The position numbers and the translations under genes are program-made. Shown in pieces: positions 10,985 to 22,484 of a stretch of DNA of 64,000 bases. Source of the DNA: Macrostomum hystrix (lineage: Eukaryota; Platyhelminthes; Macrostomidae); contig CATNEN010000025.1 of NCBI GenBank assembly GCA_950097015.1, positions 4,069,001 to 4,133,000 of the forward strand. The letters are read 5' to 3'. The notes under the pieces were generated by a model, which was not told where the DNA came from, ran no database searches, and saw only the letters and a list, made by a program, of their open reading frames with translations. Numbering within the stretch: position 1 is the first letter of the stretch; each line of letters begins with the position of its first letter.

Positions 10985-11640
10985 GATAACTTTACTTTAT
11001 TGACAATTTTACTGTTTGTGTCGTATCTCCAATAACCAGAGCTTCAATTTAGATTTTTTCAGTTACCAAACGATGCACTGTTTTTCATGACAGTACTGAT
11101 GTACGTTAGTTATCAGTGGTTACATAAGCACTGTTTTAGTCCAGTTTTTTAGGAGAACGGATTAACCTTGTTCCTTTAATAACAAGAATTGAATCATTTG
11201 TATTGACATGTGCCTTTTATTTTATAGTACTAGTTTTGGCTTTTAGTCAGTAGCATGCGGTTTTTTTTAATCGACGTGCTTCATTCCAATTTTGTTCAAA
11301 TTTGCTCAATTGTCCTTTAAGAATTTAACAGCTCAAGTTTGGCTTATAATTCCTGTTTACAAACAGTTAATTTGAGTATATTTGTGATGTATTGTTAATT
11401 ATACAAAGTGACGTAATTAAATAGCTTGTGTTTAGATGTTGAAAAAACCGGATATAAAAATGGCAATATCGTTTCGTGTTCATTTCTGTGTGTGCGCGGG
11501 TTGTAAATCAAGAAATGTCGCTTATAAAAATAAGTTTGCACATAAAACAACCGCACAAAAAATTCAGAGATTTCAATGCGCATTTTATGCTACTGCGAGT
11601 AGAAAATATAGAATCTTAGGTCTTCGCAAATCTGAATCAT
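10985..11640. other. Unannotated AT-rich spacer
   Basis: Holds a 71-codon plus-strand ORF (11436-11651) with AT-rich codons and no recognisable motif, not accepted as a gene. No RNA gene was seen. Confidence 0.4.
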
Positions 11641-11647
11641 CAGGCGC

Positions 11648-11816
11648 CTAAATTTCAATCTCTAATTCTTCTTCGAATTTGGTAAACTTTACTGCTGGCA
11701 CTGCTGGCGGGTTTGGTTGACTTCGACTATTGTTTACATTGACAACGCCAGCTTGTTGGTTAGCAACCGACGCGACGCTCTGGACTGTTGCGGTCGATTT
11801 CGCAGCTGATTGTTGT
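11648..11816 (-). CDS. Candidate terminal exon, acidic C-terminus
   Basis: On the minus strand an acceptor (ccattttag) at 11818-11817 is followed by one base and 56 codons ending in TAG at 11650-11648. The peptide is Gln/Ser/Val/Asn-rich and closes with FTKFEEELEIEI. The acidic close and the balanced codons look like a real protein end. Its upstream exon was not found. It could be an alternative last exon of the 849-residue protein gene, or chance. Confidence 0.3.
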
Positions 11817-11884
11817 CTAAAATGGTAGTGAGATTTTCCATTTCTTTACTCTACTTACATTAGTAGTATAATTGAGCATTAGCT

Positions 11885-12052
11885 CAATTGCCCCAGCTAA
11901 TGCTGGTACCCATTTAACAGCTGGGTTAACTGAAGCAATGCAGAGTTATGTGTCTTGCTCGAAGGACAAAAAATGTTACTTCGAAGTGAAGAATCGAACC
12001 CCTGACCTTCAAGTTGTAATTCCGATGCTCCAACCGCATGACAATTATCCTT
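11885..12052 (-). mobile_element. Diverged tRNA-derived SINE fragment
   Basis: Carries the ccagctaatgctggtaccca and ttaactgaagcaatgcagag blocks and a diverged B-box region (gaatcgaacccc), in the same order as the full copy at 20376-20700. The tail is missing. Confidence 0.75.
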
Positions 12053-12370
12053 TTATGTTAACATGACAGTAAAATGAGTTACAACTCAATATTATTGAAC
12101 GCAAAGACCCGCCCAGGGCGCGTGCAGTCCTAGCGGGGTAATATCTAGATGTCACGGGACACGCCCTTTATAAATAGTAGGAAGGGGGGAAATCTATTTC
12201 CACTGCAGTGGACCGGTTTGAAGAAGCGCTTTGGCTTTGAGAAGCCTTCGGGAGCTATTTGTCTCTCGTATTTTCGATCCCATCCCTAAGGCCTCTAATT
12301 CGGGCGTTAATTGCGTCAATTTCTGAGCCGGGATTCATCGATACACTTGTTGGCTGTTATTAACGCAACA

Positions 12371-12376
12371 TTTATT
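12371..12376 (-). terminator. Polyadenylation signal of the 849-residue protein gene
   Basis: AATAAA on the minus strand, 12 bases after the TGA at 12391-12389. It supports this as the true 3' end. Confidence 0.65.
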
Positions 12377-12388
12377 TAGTGCTTTGTC

Positions 12389-15300
12389 TCACCTGTTGTC
12401 TGATGGCACACAACAGCTTTTAATGGCTGTGCCTCGATTACAGCAACGGTGGCAGCAGTTGCTGTCTATGGCCGCCTCCTGAAGCTTGCTGGCCGCCAGT
12501 CTGAGGTTGGCGTCCACCGCAGATTCGCTGACGCTGTCGCGGGTGGAGCGGCCACTACGGATGTTTTATTCGAATACTGTGCTTGGTCCGGTTGAAACAC
12601 AAACTGTTCTTCATCTTCTGGCAGCGTCTGTTCTGCTCTGCTTTCCTGTCCTCTCCTCTCCCCCATCTCACCCCTCTCGTCTCATCTCCTCTCCTCTACT
12701 CTCCTCTCCTCTTCTCTCCTCTCCTCATCTCTCCACTCCGATACTCTGCACTTTCTTCTCCTCCTCTCGAATATATCCAGGATATCAGATCCCAGATCCC
12801 AGTTAGGTCCCTGATCCCAAATCTCAGGTCGCAGATCCTAAATATCAGGCCCCAGATCTCAGATCTCAGGTTCCAGGTCCCAGATCCCAGATCTCAGGTC
12901 CCATATCTTAGGTCCTAGATCCTAGATTCCAAGATCCCATATCCGAGATCCCAGATTTCAGATCTCAGGTCCCAGATCCCAAATCCCAGATCCCAGATCC
13001 CAGATCTCAGATCCCAGATCCCACGCAGCCTCACCCGGTCCTGGCGGGCATGTCGGCCGAGTTCTCCTTAGTCTGGTAGGCGGAGTCGCCCAGACGCGCC
13101 TTCACGGATGCCGGACGACCGCCCTTCTGGCTTGAGCAACAGCTGTCGAGACGGTCGACCCGCGGCTCCTGCCGTCCACCAAGAGTCGCCTCGACAGCAG
13201 ACAGCTGCACCTGGCGGACAACGCCTCTTTCGGCGGGGTCAGGCGTCGAGATCTCGTCAGAAGTCAGAGTCTGACGAGTCGATCCAGTCACCACCGTATC
13301 GCCGCCGCTGCCACGTTCCACCTCGTAGTCTTCGTCCTCGTCGTCGTCATCCAATGCGCGTCGGCGCAGGCGAAGTAGGTGGCGCCGACGAAGCTGCCTT
13401 CCGACAGCGGGCAGGATGGCCGAGTGTGACTCGGTTGCGCGACGGCTCCAGTCCTCCACATAGATGAATGTGTCGCCGGCCACAATTGGTGATCGACATC
13501 CGCCAACAATGTCCTCAAGCGACGGCGTCGGAGAAGCCAGCCGCGGCGCCGTCAGCTCCGTGGCCGAACCAGTCGTCCTAGTCATCGAATTCGTCGCTGT
13601 TGTTGTCGAAGTCGCCAGCGGTGCAGTCGACGAGACCGGCGGCACCGTCAACAGTTTCGGCGGTGGCGGCCTCGGCAGCGACGTCTCGCAGAGTCGCTGG
13701 AGCTCCGCTTGGAAGCGCTCCAGGCGTCGGCTGGCCAGCTCTTCGACGCGCCCGCCGCGGCCACCGAGTCCGACGCCGCCGCTCACCGCGGAGGCCGATC
13801 TCCGGCGACGGCGCTCTCGACCAGGACGAGCCTTCGATCGGCTCGAATGGCGCCGGTCCTGAGCTCCCACATTGCTCGCCTCTGACTCTTCCTCAGCCTC
13901 TTCTTCCTCTTCCTCGTCAGCAGCCGCCACGGCGGCGGCGGCCGCCTTAGCAGCAGCGCAGCTCATGTCCTCGATGGAGTTGCACTTGCCCGCCGTGACC
14001 ACTTTGGCGCGGGCCTCCGCCGCGGTCGGCTGCTGCGCCAAAAGCCACGAGGCCACTCCGCTGTCGCCGTTGCTACCGCAGCTGCAGGATGACTTTCTTG
14101 TAGGGAGCGGCTCCGCTCGTTCCTCCAACCGGCAGCTTCGTCGACTGCTCTTCCGACGACGCGACCGGCAGCAGCTGTCGCCGTCACGCACACACTCGCC
14201 TTCTGCCTCGCCCTCGCCTTCGCCGTGAAATTTCGCCCTGAGCGCTTGCACCTCGGCCTGGAAGCGGCGCCAGCAGCGGCGGCAGGTGCAGCCGGCCGAG
14301 GCCTGCCTGACCAGACGGTCCAGCAGGCGGCGCCGATTTTCGACGACGTCTCCTTCCGGCTGAGCTCTGGCTGGCTGGTGCGGCCGATGTTGCGCATCAG
14401 CCTCAGCCTCCTCCCGACAACATCGACGGCAGCGACGCTGGAGCCTTCGACGTCGACTACCGACGTTCCAGTCGACCTCGTCGCCGCCTCGGCCACTGCT
14501 GACAAGCTGTCGCTCTTTGCCGTCAGTTGTCATCGCAGCGGCAAAATCAACGCAGCTTCGACTGCCGCCGCATACGCTTCTGTCTTGGCTTCGACGATGC
14601 CGACGATGCCGCCGACGACCGGAGGTGTCGACGGCGGTTGCCGCAGTCGCCGCCGATTCGCTGGTCCCAGCGCTGGCCATCGTTGTTGTCCGGTTGCGTG
14701 CGAATGCTCGACGCCGGCTGGAGCACCGACGGTCGCCGCTGTGGCAATCGTCGGCTTCAGCCCGGTGGTCGTCTTCGCCAACAATGGAGTTCACGTTGAA
14801 CAGGACGCTGCCGTCGGCTCCAGCCCTGCGGGCCAGCCGGGTGGCGACCTCCTCGGCGAGGGCGCGGATCGCCGCTTCCGCCTCGGCAGCTTCAGCTGCT
14901 TCAACGGCGGCTGCTGCTTCAGCTGACCTCTGCGCTGTCGGGCTCGCGTTGGTCAGTCCAAAAGTGGGCGGCTGCCCGAAGGCTGTGGCTTCGTGGTTGT
15001 CACGGAGTTCTTCCGGTGTGAGCTAAATTGGGTGGGAGGATTTTGAAGTTGGGATTTAAAAGGCTGAAGACTGGCAAGATGGAGAGCAATGACCACAGGA
15101 AGAAGAAGGATGGGACGTTTCGTTTCTTGGAAAATTTATTAAAGGCAGATTTTCACGGAAAGGAAATTTCCATGTTTTTGACTTTAAAGTGTTGATAACT
15201 TTTTATTGAAAGCCGACCAATGCTGTTCTGTTCTTTTATTACTTCTTGCAAAAGATATTGCTTCAATGAACTTTAGAAAGCTTCATTCATGAATTATTCA

Positions 15301-17208
15301 TTTTCTTTTTGTTAATTTAACAGGAAGTACAATAACAACCAATCAGGCACTTAATTCTCGTATTAGGAAAATATGAATAGTTGGATGCCTGTCTGACAGG
15401 CAGGACTTTTTGCATCCGTCCCGATTGGTGACTCAAGCCGAGAATTCAGGGGCTGAAAATATGAATTATAAGGTCAGCATTTTCGTATTAGTACCCAGTT
15501 CATATTCTGTAGCTCGCGGAAACGTTAAAAGGTTGCAGTTGCATTCTCTGTGTCAAAACCTTGTTTCTTATCCAGTTGCAGAGAAATAGCGTAATTAATA
15601 AGAGCTGTACTCGCAGACCAGTGAGCAGGGCGTCGACTACCTTTGCCAAATGAACGCCGGCTTACTGATTTCAAGACATGTTCGAATTCAGAACTACTTT
15701 CATGTCGGCAGAACTATGTAAATTATTCTACATCTCAATCTACAGCTCATTATCTACCTTATCTACCTCTCCTCGTCTACCCTATCTACCTCTCCTCATC
15801 TACCTAATCTACCGCTCCTCATCTACCCTATCTACCTCTCATCATCTACCCAATCTACCTCTCCTCATCTACCTTATCTACTTCTCTCTATCGATCCTAT
15901 CTACCTCTCCTCATCTACCTAATCTACCGCTCCTCATCTACCCTATCTACCTCTCATCATCTACCCAATCTACCTCTCCTCATCTACCTAATTTACTTCT
16001 CTCTATCGATCCTATCTACCTCTCATCATCTACCTAATCTACCGCTCCTCATTTACCCTATCTACCTCTCCTCATCTACCCTATCTACCTCTCCTCATCT
16101 ACCTAATCTACCTCTCATCATCTACCCTATCTACCTCTCCTCATCTACCTTATCTACTTCTCACTATCGATCCTATCTACCTCTCCTCATCTCCCTTATC
16201 TACTGAAGTACCTCTCCTCGGAAGAATTTCACCTTTGTCGCCTAATTATCTAGTAGATTTTAGTCTCATAGTTTCGCGCCAAAAACAAGTGTTAGAGACC
16301 AGTGGCTTACCTCGCCAGCTTCCAGATCGCATTCGAATATTGTCAGGCCTGCCTGTCTGCCTCGATAGCCTGCGGATAATTATGGTAAGTCCAATGGTGC
16401 CTATTCGACCTTGCGAAAGCAGCATTTTCAATAGTACAAGCAGACCGTGGCGCTGCGTTAAGGTAACAGTTTCTAGGAAAATTGAGGGAAAAGCCAATTG
16501 ACAAATGAAAAAGTACTCGTACCACAACAACAGACAGAGAAAAAAGTGTACCAGGGAGCCACAGTGATATTTTGACAGAGGGGCAAATTTGACAAAATGA
16601 TAGGCAGCCGGCAGACGGACATAGTGGCATTGTGAGAAGACTGTGACAGATTGACAGGGGGACAGACTGACAGGGTGACAGATTGACAGGGTGACAGATT
16701 GACAGGGTGACAGATTGACAGGGTGACAGATTGACAGGGTGACAGATTGACAGGGTGACAGATTGACAGGGTGACAGATTGACAGGGTGACAGATTGACA
16801 GGGTTACATAAGCGCAGTGTCAAAGAGTCATCCCTAATTTCTCCAGTCACACAGCCCCTAAATTTGCCTACCTGCGACGCCGACCGCATTTTCAGCCGCC
16901 GCCGAAGCGGCCGCCGCTGCATCAGCAGCCGAGCCGGGCTTCCAGCGGCACAGCCGGCAGCGCGACAAGTCGTCCTCGTACTGTCGCTTCAGGCAGGTCG
17001 CCAAGGCCAGCAGGAGTAACAGGCCGACCAGGGCGATCGCCCCGATCCAAAACGGCCCGTCGAGCAGGCTTTGCGGCGTCGGCTGCGCCATCGGCGACGT
17101 CGCCATTGTGGCCGCTGCTCCGGCTGTCGCGGCGACTTCCGTCATCAGAATCGCATGGTCGGCGAAGCTTGGCAACGTCGATGGTGCAGGCGACGACGTT
17201 GTTGCCAT
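12389..17208 (-). CDS. Novel single-pass membrane protein, four exons
   Basis: Exons on the minus strand: 17208-16872, 16369-16311, 15022-13035 and 12554-12389. The junctions are CAG/GTAGGC, CCGCAG, GAG/GTAAGC, TTTAG, GG/GTGAGG and CCGTAG. Phases 1, 0 and 2 agree, and the total of 2550 nt is 850 codons including TGA. The start is the ATG at 17208-17206 and AATAAA follows the stop. The product is 849 residues: about 50 short-side-chain residues (Ala, Thr, Ser, Pro), one membrane helix at about 53-73 (WIGAIALVGLLLLLALATC), then a very long tail. After the helix come CRLC and further Cys pairs, an Ala/Glu helix, Arg-rich stretches, a Glu run, a proline tract (PRPPPPKLL) and a Cys-rich close. There is no signal peptide, so a type III topology with a cytoplasmic tail is likely. 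I recognise no family. All introns hold minisatellites. The structure is well supported; the function is unknown. Confidence 0.78.
12640..13025. repeat. CTCCT tract and cagatcccagat array
   Basis: Pyrimidine-rich ctcctctc run (12650-12760), then degenerate 10-20 bp units of cagatcccagatctcaggtc. Both lie in the last intron (13034-12555) of the 849-residue protein gene. Confidence 0.85.
15720..16210. repeat. About 23-bp pyrimidine minisatellite
   Basis: Units of tctacctctcctcatctacc with variants. It lies in the intron between exons 2 and 3 of the 849-residue protein gene. Confidence 0.88.
16640..16805. repeat. 16-bp minisatellite
   Basis: About ten copies of gacagattgacagggt, in the intron between exons 1 and 2 of the 849-residue protein gene. 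Confidence 0.92.
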
Positions 17209-17239
17209 GGAAACTAAGCGAATCGAAAACGCCGAACGT

Positions 17240-17590
17240 CGAAGATGACTGATGACTGTGTGACTGAGGGACTGTGTGACTGAGGAACTGTGTGACTGAG
17301 GGACTGTGTGACTGAGGGACTGTGTGACTGAGGGACTGTGTGACTGAGGGACTGTGTGACTGAAGGACTGTGTGACTGAGGGACTGTGTGACTGAGGAAC
17401 TGTGTGACTGAGGGACTGTGTGACTGAGGGACTGTGTGACTGAGGGACTGTGTGACTGAGGGACTGTGTGACTGAGGGACTGTGTGACTGAGGGAATGCT
17501 GGAATGAGGTAGTGCTGGAATGAGAGAATGAGGAGGGAATGATGGAATGAGGGAATGATGGAATGAGGGAATGATGGAATGATGAAAGAT
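17240..17590. repeat. 16-bp minisatellite and ggaatgat array
   Basis: About 16 copies of gactgtgtgactgagg followed by degenerate ggaatgatggaatgag units. It lies directly upstream of the start codon at 17208 on the minus strand, so it is 5' flank, 5' UTR or a leader intron. Confidence 0.9.
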
Positions 17591-17916
17591 AAAATATAAG
17601 AATAGCTTTTTATGTTTGAATGCAGCATTATCTGGTAAATTGATTTGCTACTGATCAAAAATCTGTTTATTACTTTGTAATTAACCCGAGTTTTCGTCTT
17701 AATGCAGAAAAATGCTACTTTTTGCATCAAGAAATGCGGAAAAAATCCTTTAGTGCGCAGGTCTTGTGCTATTATATTTTCAGCCCATGAAATCTTCGGT
17801 GTCAGAAAGTCAGAAATGCAAACACTTATTGATTTGGGTTGATGCCAGAAAAAAAGTTGACTCGAGAACACTCATGGAGACACCGTTTACAAAGCTATTA
17901 GTCATTATCGATAATA

Positions 17917-18124
17917 ACTGACTGACTGACTGACTGACTGACTGACTGACTGACTGACTGACTGACTGACTGACTGACTGACTGACTGACTGACTGACTG
18001 ACTGACTGACTGACTGACTGACTGACTGACTGACTGACTGACTGACTGACTGACTGACTGACTGACTGACTGACTGACTGACTGACTGACTGACTGACTG
18101 ACTGACTGACTGACTGACTGACTG
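17917..18124. repeat. (ACTG)n microsatellite, about 52 copies
   Basis: An essentially pure tetranucleotide tract of about 208 bp. Confidence 0.97.
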
Positions 18125-18129
18125 AGCAA

Positions 18130-18950
18130 ATATACTGAAGAGCAATATACTATTATTAAACTTACACACAAATCCAGGTCGGTTGGAATCGAGCAGCCAG
18201 GCAACCAGATTGGCGAATTGGGGCAATGTTTGTCTCGAATTTATAATCCTAGGCGAAGTGTCGAGCCCTGTCCAATGGCCAGGCGAAGTCCCATCTCTGT
18301 CCTATCCTACGCGTGGCTGCAGGCCTGTGTGAGGAGGTTCCCATCGATGGGAATGGGATAAGCGGTCTTGGAGGGTTTGAGGTCGCGCCAAGTCGAACAA
18401 AATCCATTTGCATAAAATTGTGCATACGGTTATTTTTCTACTCCAATGCTGGCTCAGGCCCATTAAATAAAAGCACTTTGGCCGTATCTGGTACATGGGG
18501 GGTGGGCACAGTGCAATATGAGCATGGTTCGCAATACACGAGCCAGCTAATGCGTGACGATTGAATGGATAAAATCCCAGAGTTACAAAAAATGTAAAAG
18601 TATACATGTGTAAAAAGCATGTCAAAAACCTTGGGACTGCCATAGATTTTAAACGATAGGAGATGAGCTTAGCAATTTACATCTGTCTGTGTACATCTAG
18701 TCTAATCTGATTGGATAGATGCATTAGCCAATCACAGCGAATAGTCGCCATACATCTAAAGACAGCCAAGAGAAAATGATTTCAATGTACATTTGCGCAC
18801 GTACATATCATAGGGATGTGACATGTCTAGGCCTCCGCGGCGAGGCCACATTCATTTGAATGAATAGTCTCCGTGATTTCAGAGATAAGAGGCTATTAAT
18901 TAATTAACCCAAGTTATCGTCTTACTAATTCAGAAAAACTCGACTCATTT
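18130..18950. other. Mixed non-repetitive block, no firm gene
   Basis: Minus-strand reading near 18230-18165 ends at a good donor (TGT/GTAAGT) and could be a small exon, but no partner was found. A 20-base string at 18839-18858 recurs in inverse orientation at 59297-59316. Otherwise nothing recognisable was seen. Confidence 0.35.
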
Positions 18951-18989
18951 GCTGAAAAGTATGGAAAACTTATTTACTCTACATGTATT

Positions 18990-20295
18990 ACCTCATTTAC
19001 TCATTCCATCATTCCATCATTCCATCGTTCCATCATTCCATCATTCCCTCATTCTCTCATTCCACCATTCTCTCATTCCCTCATTCCACCATTCCCTCAT
19101 TCTCTCATTCCATCATTTCCTCATTCCATCATTTCCTCATTCCATCAATCCCTCATTCCCTCATTCTCTCATTCCATCATTCCCTCATTCCACCATTCCC
19201 TCATTCTCTCATTCCATCATTCCCTCATTCTATCATTCCATCATTCTATCATTCCATCATTCCCACATTCTCTCATTCCATCATTCCCTCATTCTATCAT
19301 TCCATCATTCTATCATTCCATCATTCCCTCATTCTCTCATTCCATCATTCCCTCATTCTATCATTCCATCATTCCCTCATTCTATCATTCCCTCATTCTC
19401 TCATTCCCTCATTCCATCATTCTCTCATTCCCTCATTCCACCATTCCCTCATTCCATCATTCCCTCATTCTATCATTCCCTTATTCCACCATTCCCTCAT
19501 TCTCTCATTCCATCATTCCCTCATTCCCTCATTCTCTCATTCCATCATTCCCTCATTCTATCATTCCCTCATTCTCTCATTCCCTCATTCCATCATTCTC
19601 TCATTCCATCATTCCATCATTCTCTCATTCCATCATTCCCTCATTCTATCATTCCCTCATTCTCTCATTCCCTCATTCCACCATTCCCTCATTCTCTCAT
19701 TCCACCATTCCCTCATTCTCTCATTCCATCATTCCCTCATTCCCTCATTCTCTCATTCCATCATTCCCTCATTCTATCATTCCCTCATTCTCTCATTCCC
19801 TCATTCCCTCATTCCATCATTCCCTCATTCTATCATTCCCTCATTCCCTCATTCCCTCATTCCCTCATTCTCTCATTCCATCATTCCCTCATTCTCTCAT
19901 TCCCTCATTCCATCATTCTCTCATTCCCTCATTCCCTCATTCTCTCATTCTATCATTCCCTCATTCCACCATTCCCTCATTCTCTCAATCCACCATTCTC
20001 TCATTCCCTCATTCCATCATTTCCTCATTCCATCATTCTCTCATTCCCTCATTCCACCATTCCCTCATTCCATCATTTCCTCATTCCATCATTTCCTCAT
20101 TCCATCATTCCCTCATTCCACCATTCCCTCATTCTCTCATTCCATCATTCTCTCATTCCATCATTCCCTCATTCCCTCATTCTCTCATTCCATCATTCCC
20201 TCATTCTCTCATTCCCTCATTCCATCATTCCCTCATTCTATCATTCCCTCATTCCATCATTCCATCATTCCCTCATTCCATCATTTCCCTCATTT
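18990..20295. repeat. 8-bp minisatellite, about 160 copies
   Basis: Octamer cattccct/cattccat/cattctct repeated with few indels. It keeps two plus-strand frames open for over 450 codons of Ser/His/Pro/Ile. These are artefacts. Confidence 0.95.
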
Positions 20296-20375
20296 ACTCC
20301 TACATTTGAGGCGAAACTCCACCCCAAGGCGCAGGAGCATACATACCGCCTGATGATGAGAAGTCACATGTACTA

Positions 20376-20700
20376 ATTAATAATAATAATAATAATAATT
20401 GATTACACCTGCCGCAATTGGGTCAGATGTGCAGCCGACAGCACAGCCGCAGCTAATGCGCGGCGCATCTGAAGGCTGCGTACAGCTGTTCAGTCCACAC
20501 GGACTGGGGGGACGCCACACCCACCTTCAATTATCCCAGCTAATGCTGGTACCCATTTAACAGCTGGGTGAACTGAAGCAATGCAGAGTTAAGTGTCTTG
20601 CTAAAGGACGCAAATGGTTCGAGTGGAGTCGGGAATCGAACCCCCGACCTTCAAGTCGTGAGTCCGACGCCCTAACCACTAGGCTACAACCTCTGCGCAC
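20376..20700 (-). mobile_element. Full-length tRNA-derived SINE
   Basis: On the minus strand a tRNA-like head carries an A-box-like tagcctagtggttaggg and a B box ggttcgattcc. A conserved body follows (cttcagttcacccagctgtt, gtccgtgtggactgaacagc-like), and the element ends in a (TTA)n tail, seen on the plus strand as aataataat at 20380-20398. Its head-to-tail order serves as the reference for the other copies. Transcription would be by RNA polymerase III, and mobility would depend on a LINE elsewhere. Confidence 0.88.
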
Positions 20701-21028
20701 ATGTACGCATAATTATTAAAGACAGCCACCCCAAAGTTGATGAATAAATTTGCCAATCAGCGTGATTATTTGAAAATTGGAAAGCACCGATTAAAAAAAC
20801 AAAAAGCAGGTCACAGCCTTATTCCTAGAGTAAATAGATTTTTAATCTAAATGTGGTTTTCAATTTTACTACTAAGAAAGCACTGTTGCTACCTTTGGGT
20901 GGATACCGTCGCTTATCGCAGTATAATTAAAACCATAAAGAGAAGTGTCTTTTCGCAATGCTTTTTCAACTATTTCTAAACCGGGTTGCAAAGCCAGGGA
21001 CCAGACCAGGGGCACCCGATCGTATTAC

Positions 21029-21175
21029 CTTTGCCTCAGTTTATAACGTTGCCAAATGCGCCCAGAAACGGCACTGTACATCAAAGTGTACAATCCGAGG
21101 TACAGACCATTGCCAGCCAAATTTGCCGCATAGATCAAATACGGTCGTAAATAAATTCTCAAGATTGAAAGCACA
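21029..21175 (-). CDS. Candidate membrane-protein exon
   Basis: Between an acceptor (aaatattag, 21177-21176) and a donor (AAAG/GTAATA, 21028) the minus strand encodes 48 codons of hydrophobic, Tyr/Leu-rich sequence (for example LIYAANLAGNGLYLGLYTLM) ending in basic residues. It looks like one or two membrane helices. Possible companion exons near 21230-21290 and 22122-22080 were seen, but their phases do not join, so no gene model is given. Family not recognised. Confidence 0.35.
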
Positions 21176-21324
21176 CTAATATTTATAGGCAGAGAGCTTC
21201 GAACACAGCCACATTTTCACCCAAGCTGGACCAACTAATTGCAAGGCTTCTGCTCGGTAAACAGTGTAGAAGGTAATTGCTGGAAACTGTTTATCGTATG
21301 GCAAAGCATTCAATTCTTATTGAC

Positions 21325-22065
21325 AATAAACACACACACACACACGCATTGTAGATTAACAACAAACACACACACATTGTAGATTAACAACACACACACG
21401 CATTGTAGATTAACAACACACACACGCATTGTAGATTAACAACACACACACACACATTGTAGATTAACAACACACACACACACATTGTAGATTAACAACA
21501 AACACACAAGCATTGTAGATTAACAACAAACACACACGCATTGTAGATTAACAACAAACACACACGCATTGTAGATTAACAACAAACACACACACATTGT
21601 AGATTAACAACAAACACACAAGCATTGTAGATTAACAACAAACACACACACATTGTAGATTAACAACAAACACACAAGCATTGCAGATTAACAACAAACA
21701 CACACACATTGTAGATTAACAACAAACACACACGCATTGCAGATTAACAACAAACACACACACATTGTAGATTAACAACAAACACACAAGCATTGCAGAT
21801 TAACAACAAACACACACACATTGTAGATTAACAACAAACACACACACATTGTAGATTAACAACAAACACACACGCATTGTAGATTAACAACAAACACACA
21901 CGCATTGTAGATTAACAACAAACACACAAGCATTGCAGATTAACAACAAACACACACACATTGTAGATTAACAACAAACACACACACATTGTAGATTAGC
22001 AACAAACACACACGCATTGCAGATTAACAACAAACACACACGCATTGCAGATTAACAACAAACAC
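21325..22065. repeat. 28-bp minisatellite with CA core
   Basis: About 26 copies of cacacattgtagattaacaa with a variable CA-rich part and attgt/attgc variants. Confidence 0.94.
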
Positions 22066-22079
22066 ACAGCTTTTGGTTT

Positions 22080-22440
22080 ACCACTAGCACTACAGCAGCG
22101 ATGTACGATTGGCGGCGAAACATTAAAAAACTATTTTAGCCAGTAAATTTCGTGGCTCCATCGAGTGGTGTGAAAATGCCAGACTAGTGTACTACCATAG
22201 CTATTTATAATGCTATAGGGTTGAGTGCTTCAGGCCTTCAATTGCGAAGGCTAAATCGATCGTATTGACTGTAGCGATTTTATCAATGACATGGAATGAA
22301 TTTTCCACTCTATCATCGTGGACTTTATTGCTGTTTGTCAATTTATTTATAGATTTCAGCCTCCCTATTGACACGTTTTTGTAACTGCAGCTCCTATTAT
22401 ACTAGTGCTGCATTTTTGAATAGCTTGTCAAAATGTTGCA
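22080..22440. other. Unique spacer
   Basis: Nothing firm. A short minus-strand start-like string (ATG at about 22122) is noted with the candidate exon at 21029-21175. Confidence 0.3.
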
Positions 22441-22484
22441 CAGATCAAGGCAAATTAGAAATGCTCGAGATAGATTAAGGATGT

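Noticed and set aside
11436-11651. 71-codon Lys/Arg-rich ORF
   Set aside because: AT-rich codons, no motif, no supporting splice or conservation signal.
13108-14926. Several plus-strand and out-of-frame ORFs over 13.1-14.9 kb
   Set aside because: Shadows of the G/C-rich minus-strand exon 15022-13035, whose frame alone joins neighbouring exons in phase.
17810-18226. Val/Ser/Gln repeat ORF on the minus strand
   Set aside because: Translation of the (ACTG)n microsatellite.
18949-20376. Plus-strand ORFs of over 450 codons rich in Ser/His/Pro/Ile
   Set aside because: Pure 8-bp tandem array. Several frames are open alike, with no start context, domain or codon bias.
20600-20700. Functional tRNA gene at the SINE head
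   Set aside because: The A and B boxes are tRNA-like, but a full cloverleaf is not maintained and the sequence continues into the SINE body. It is a tRNA-derived SINE.
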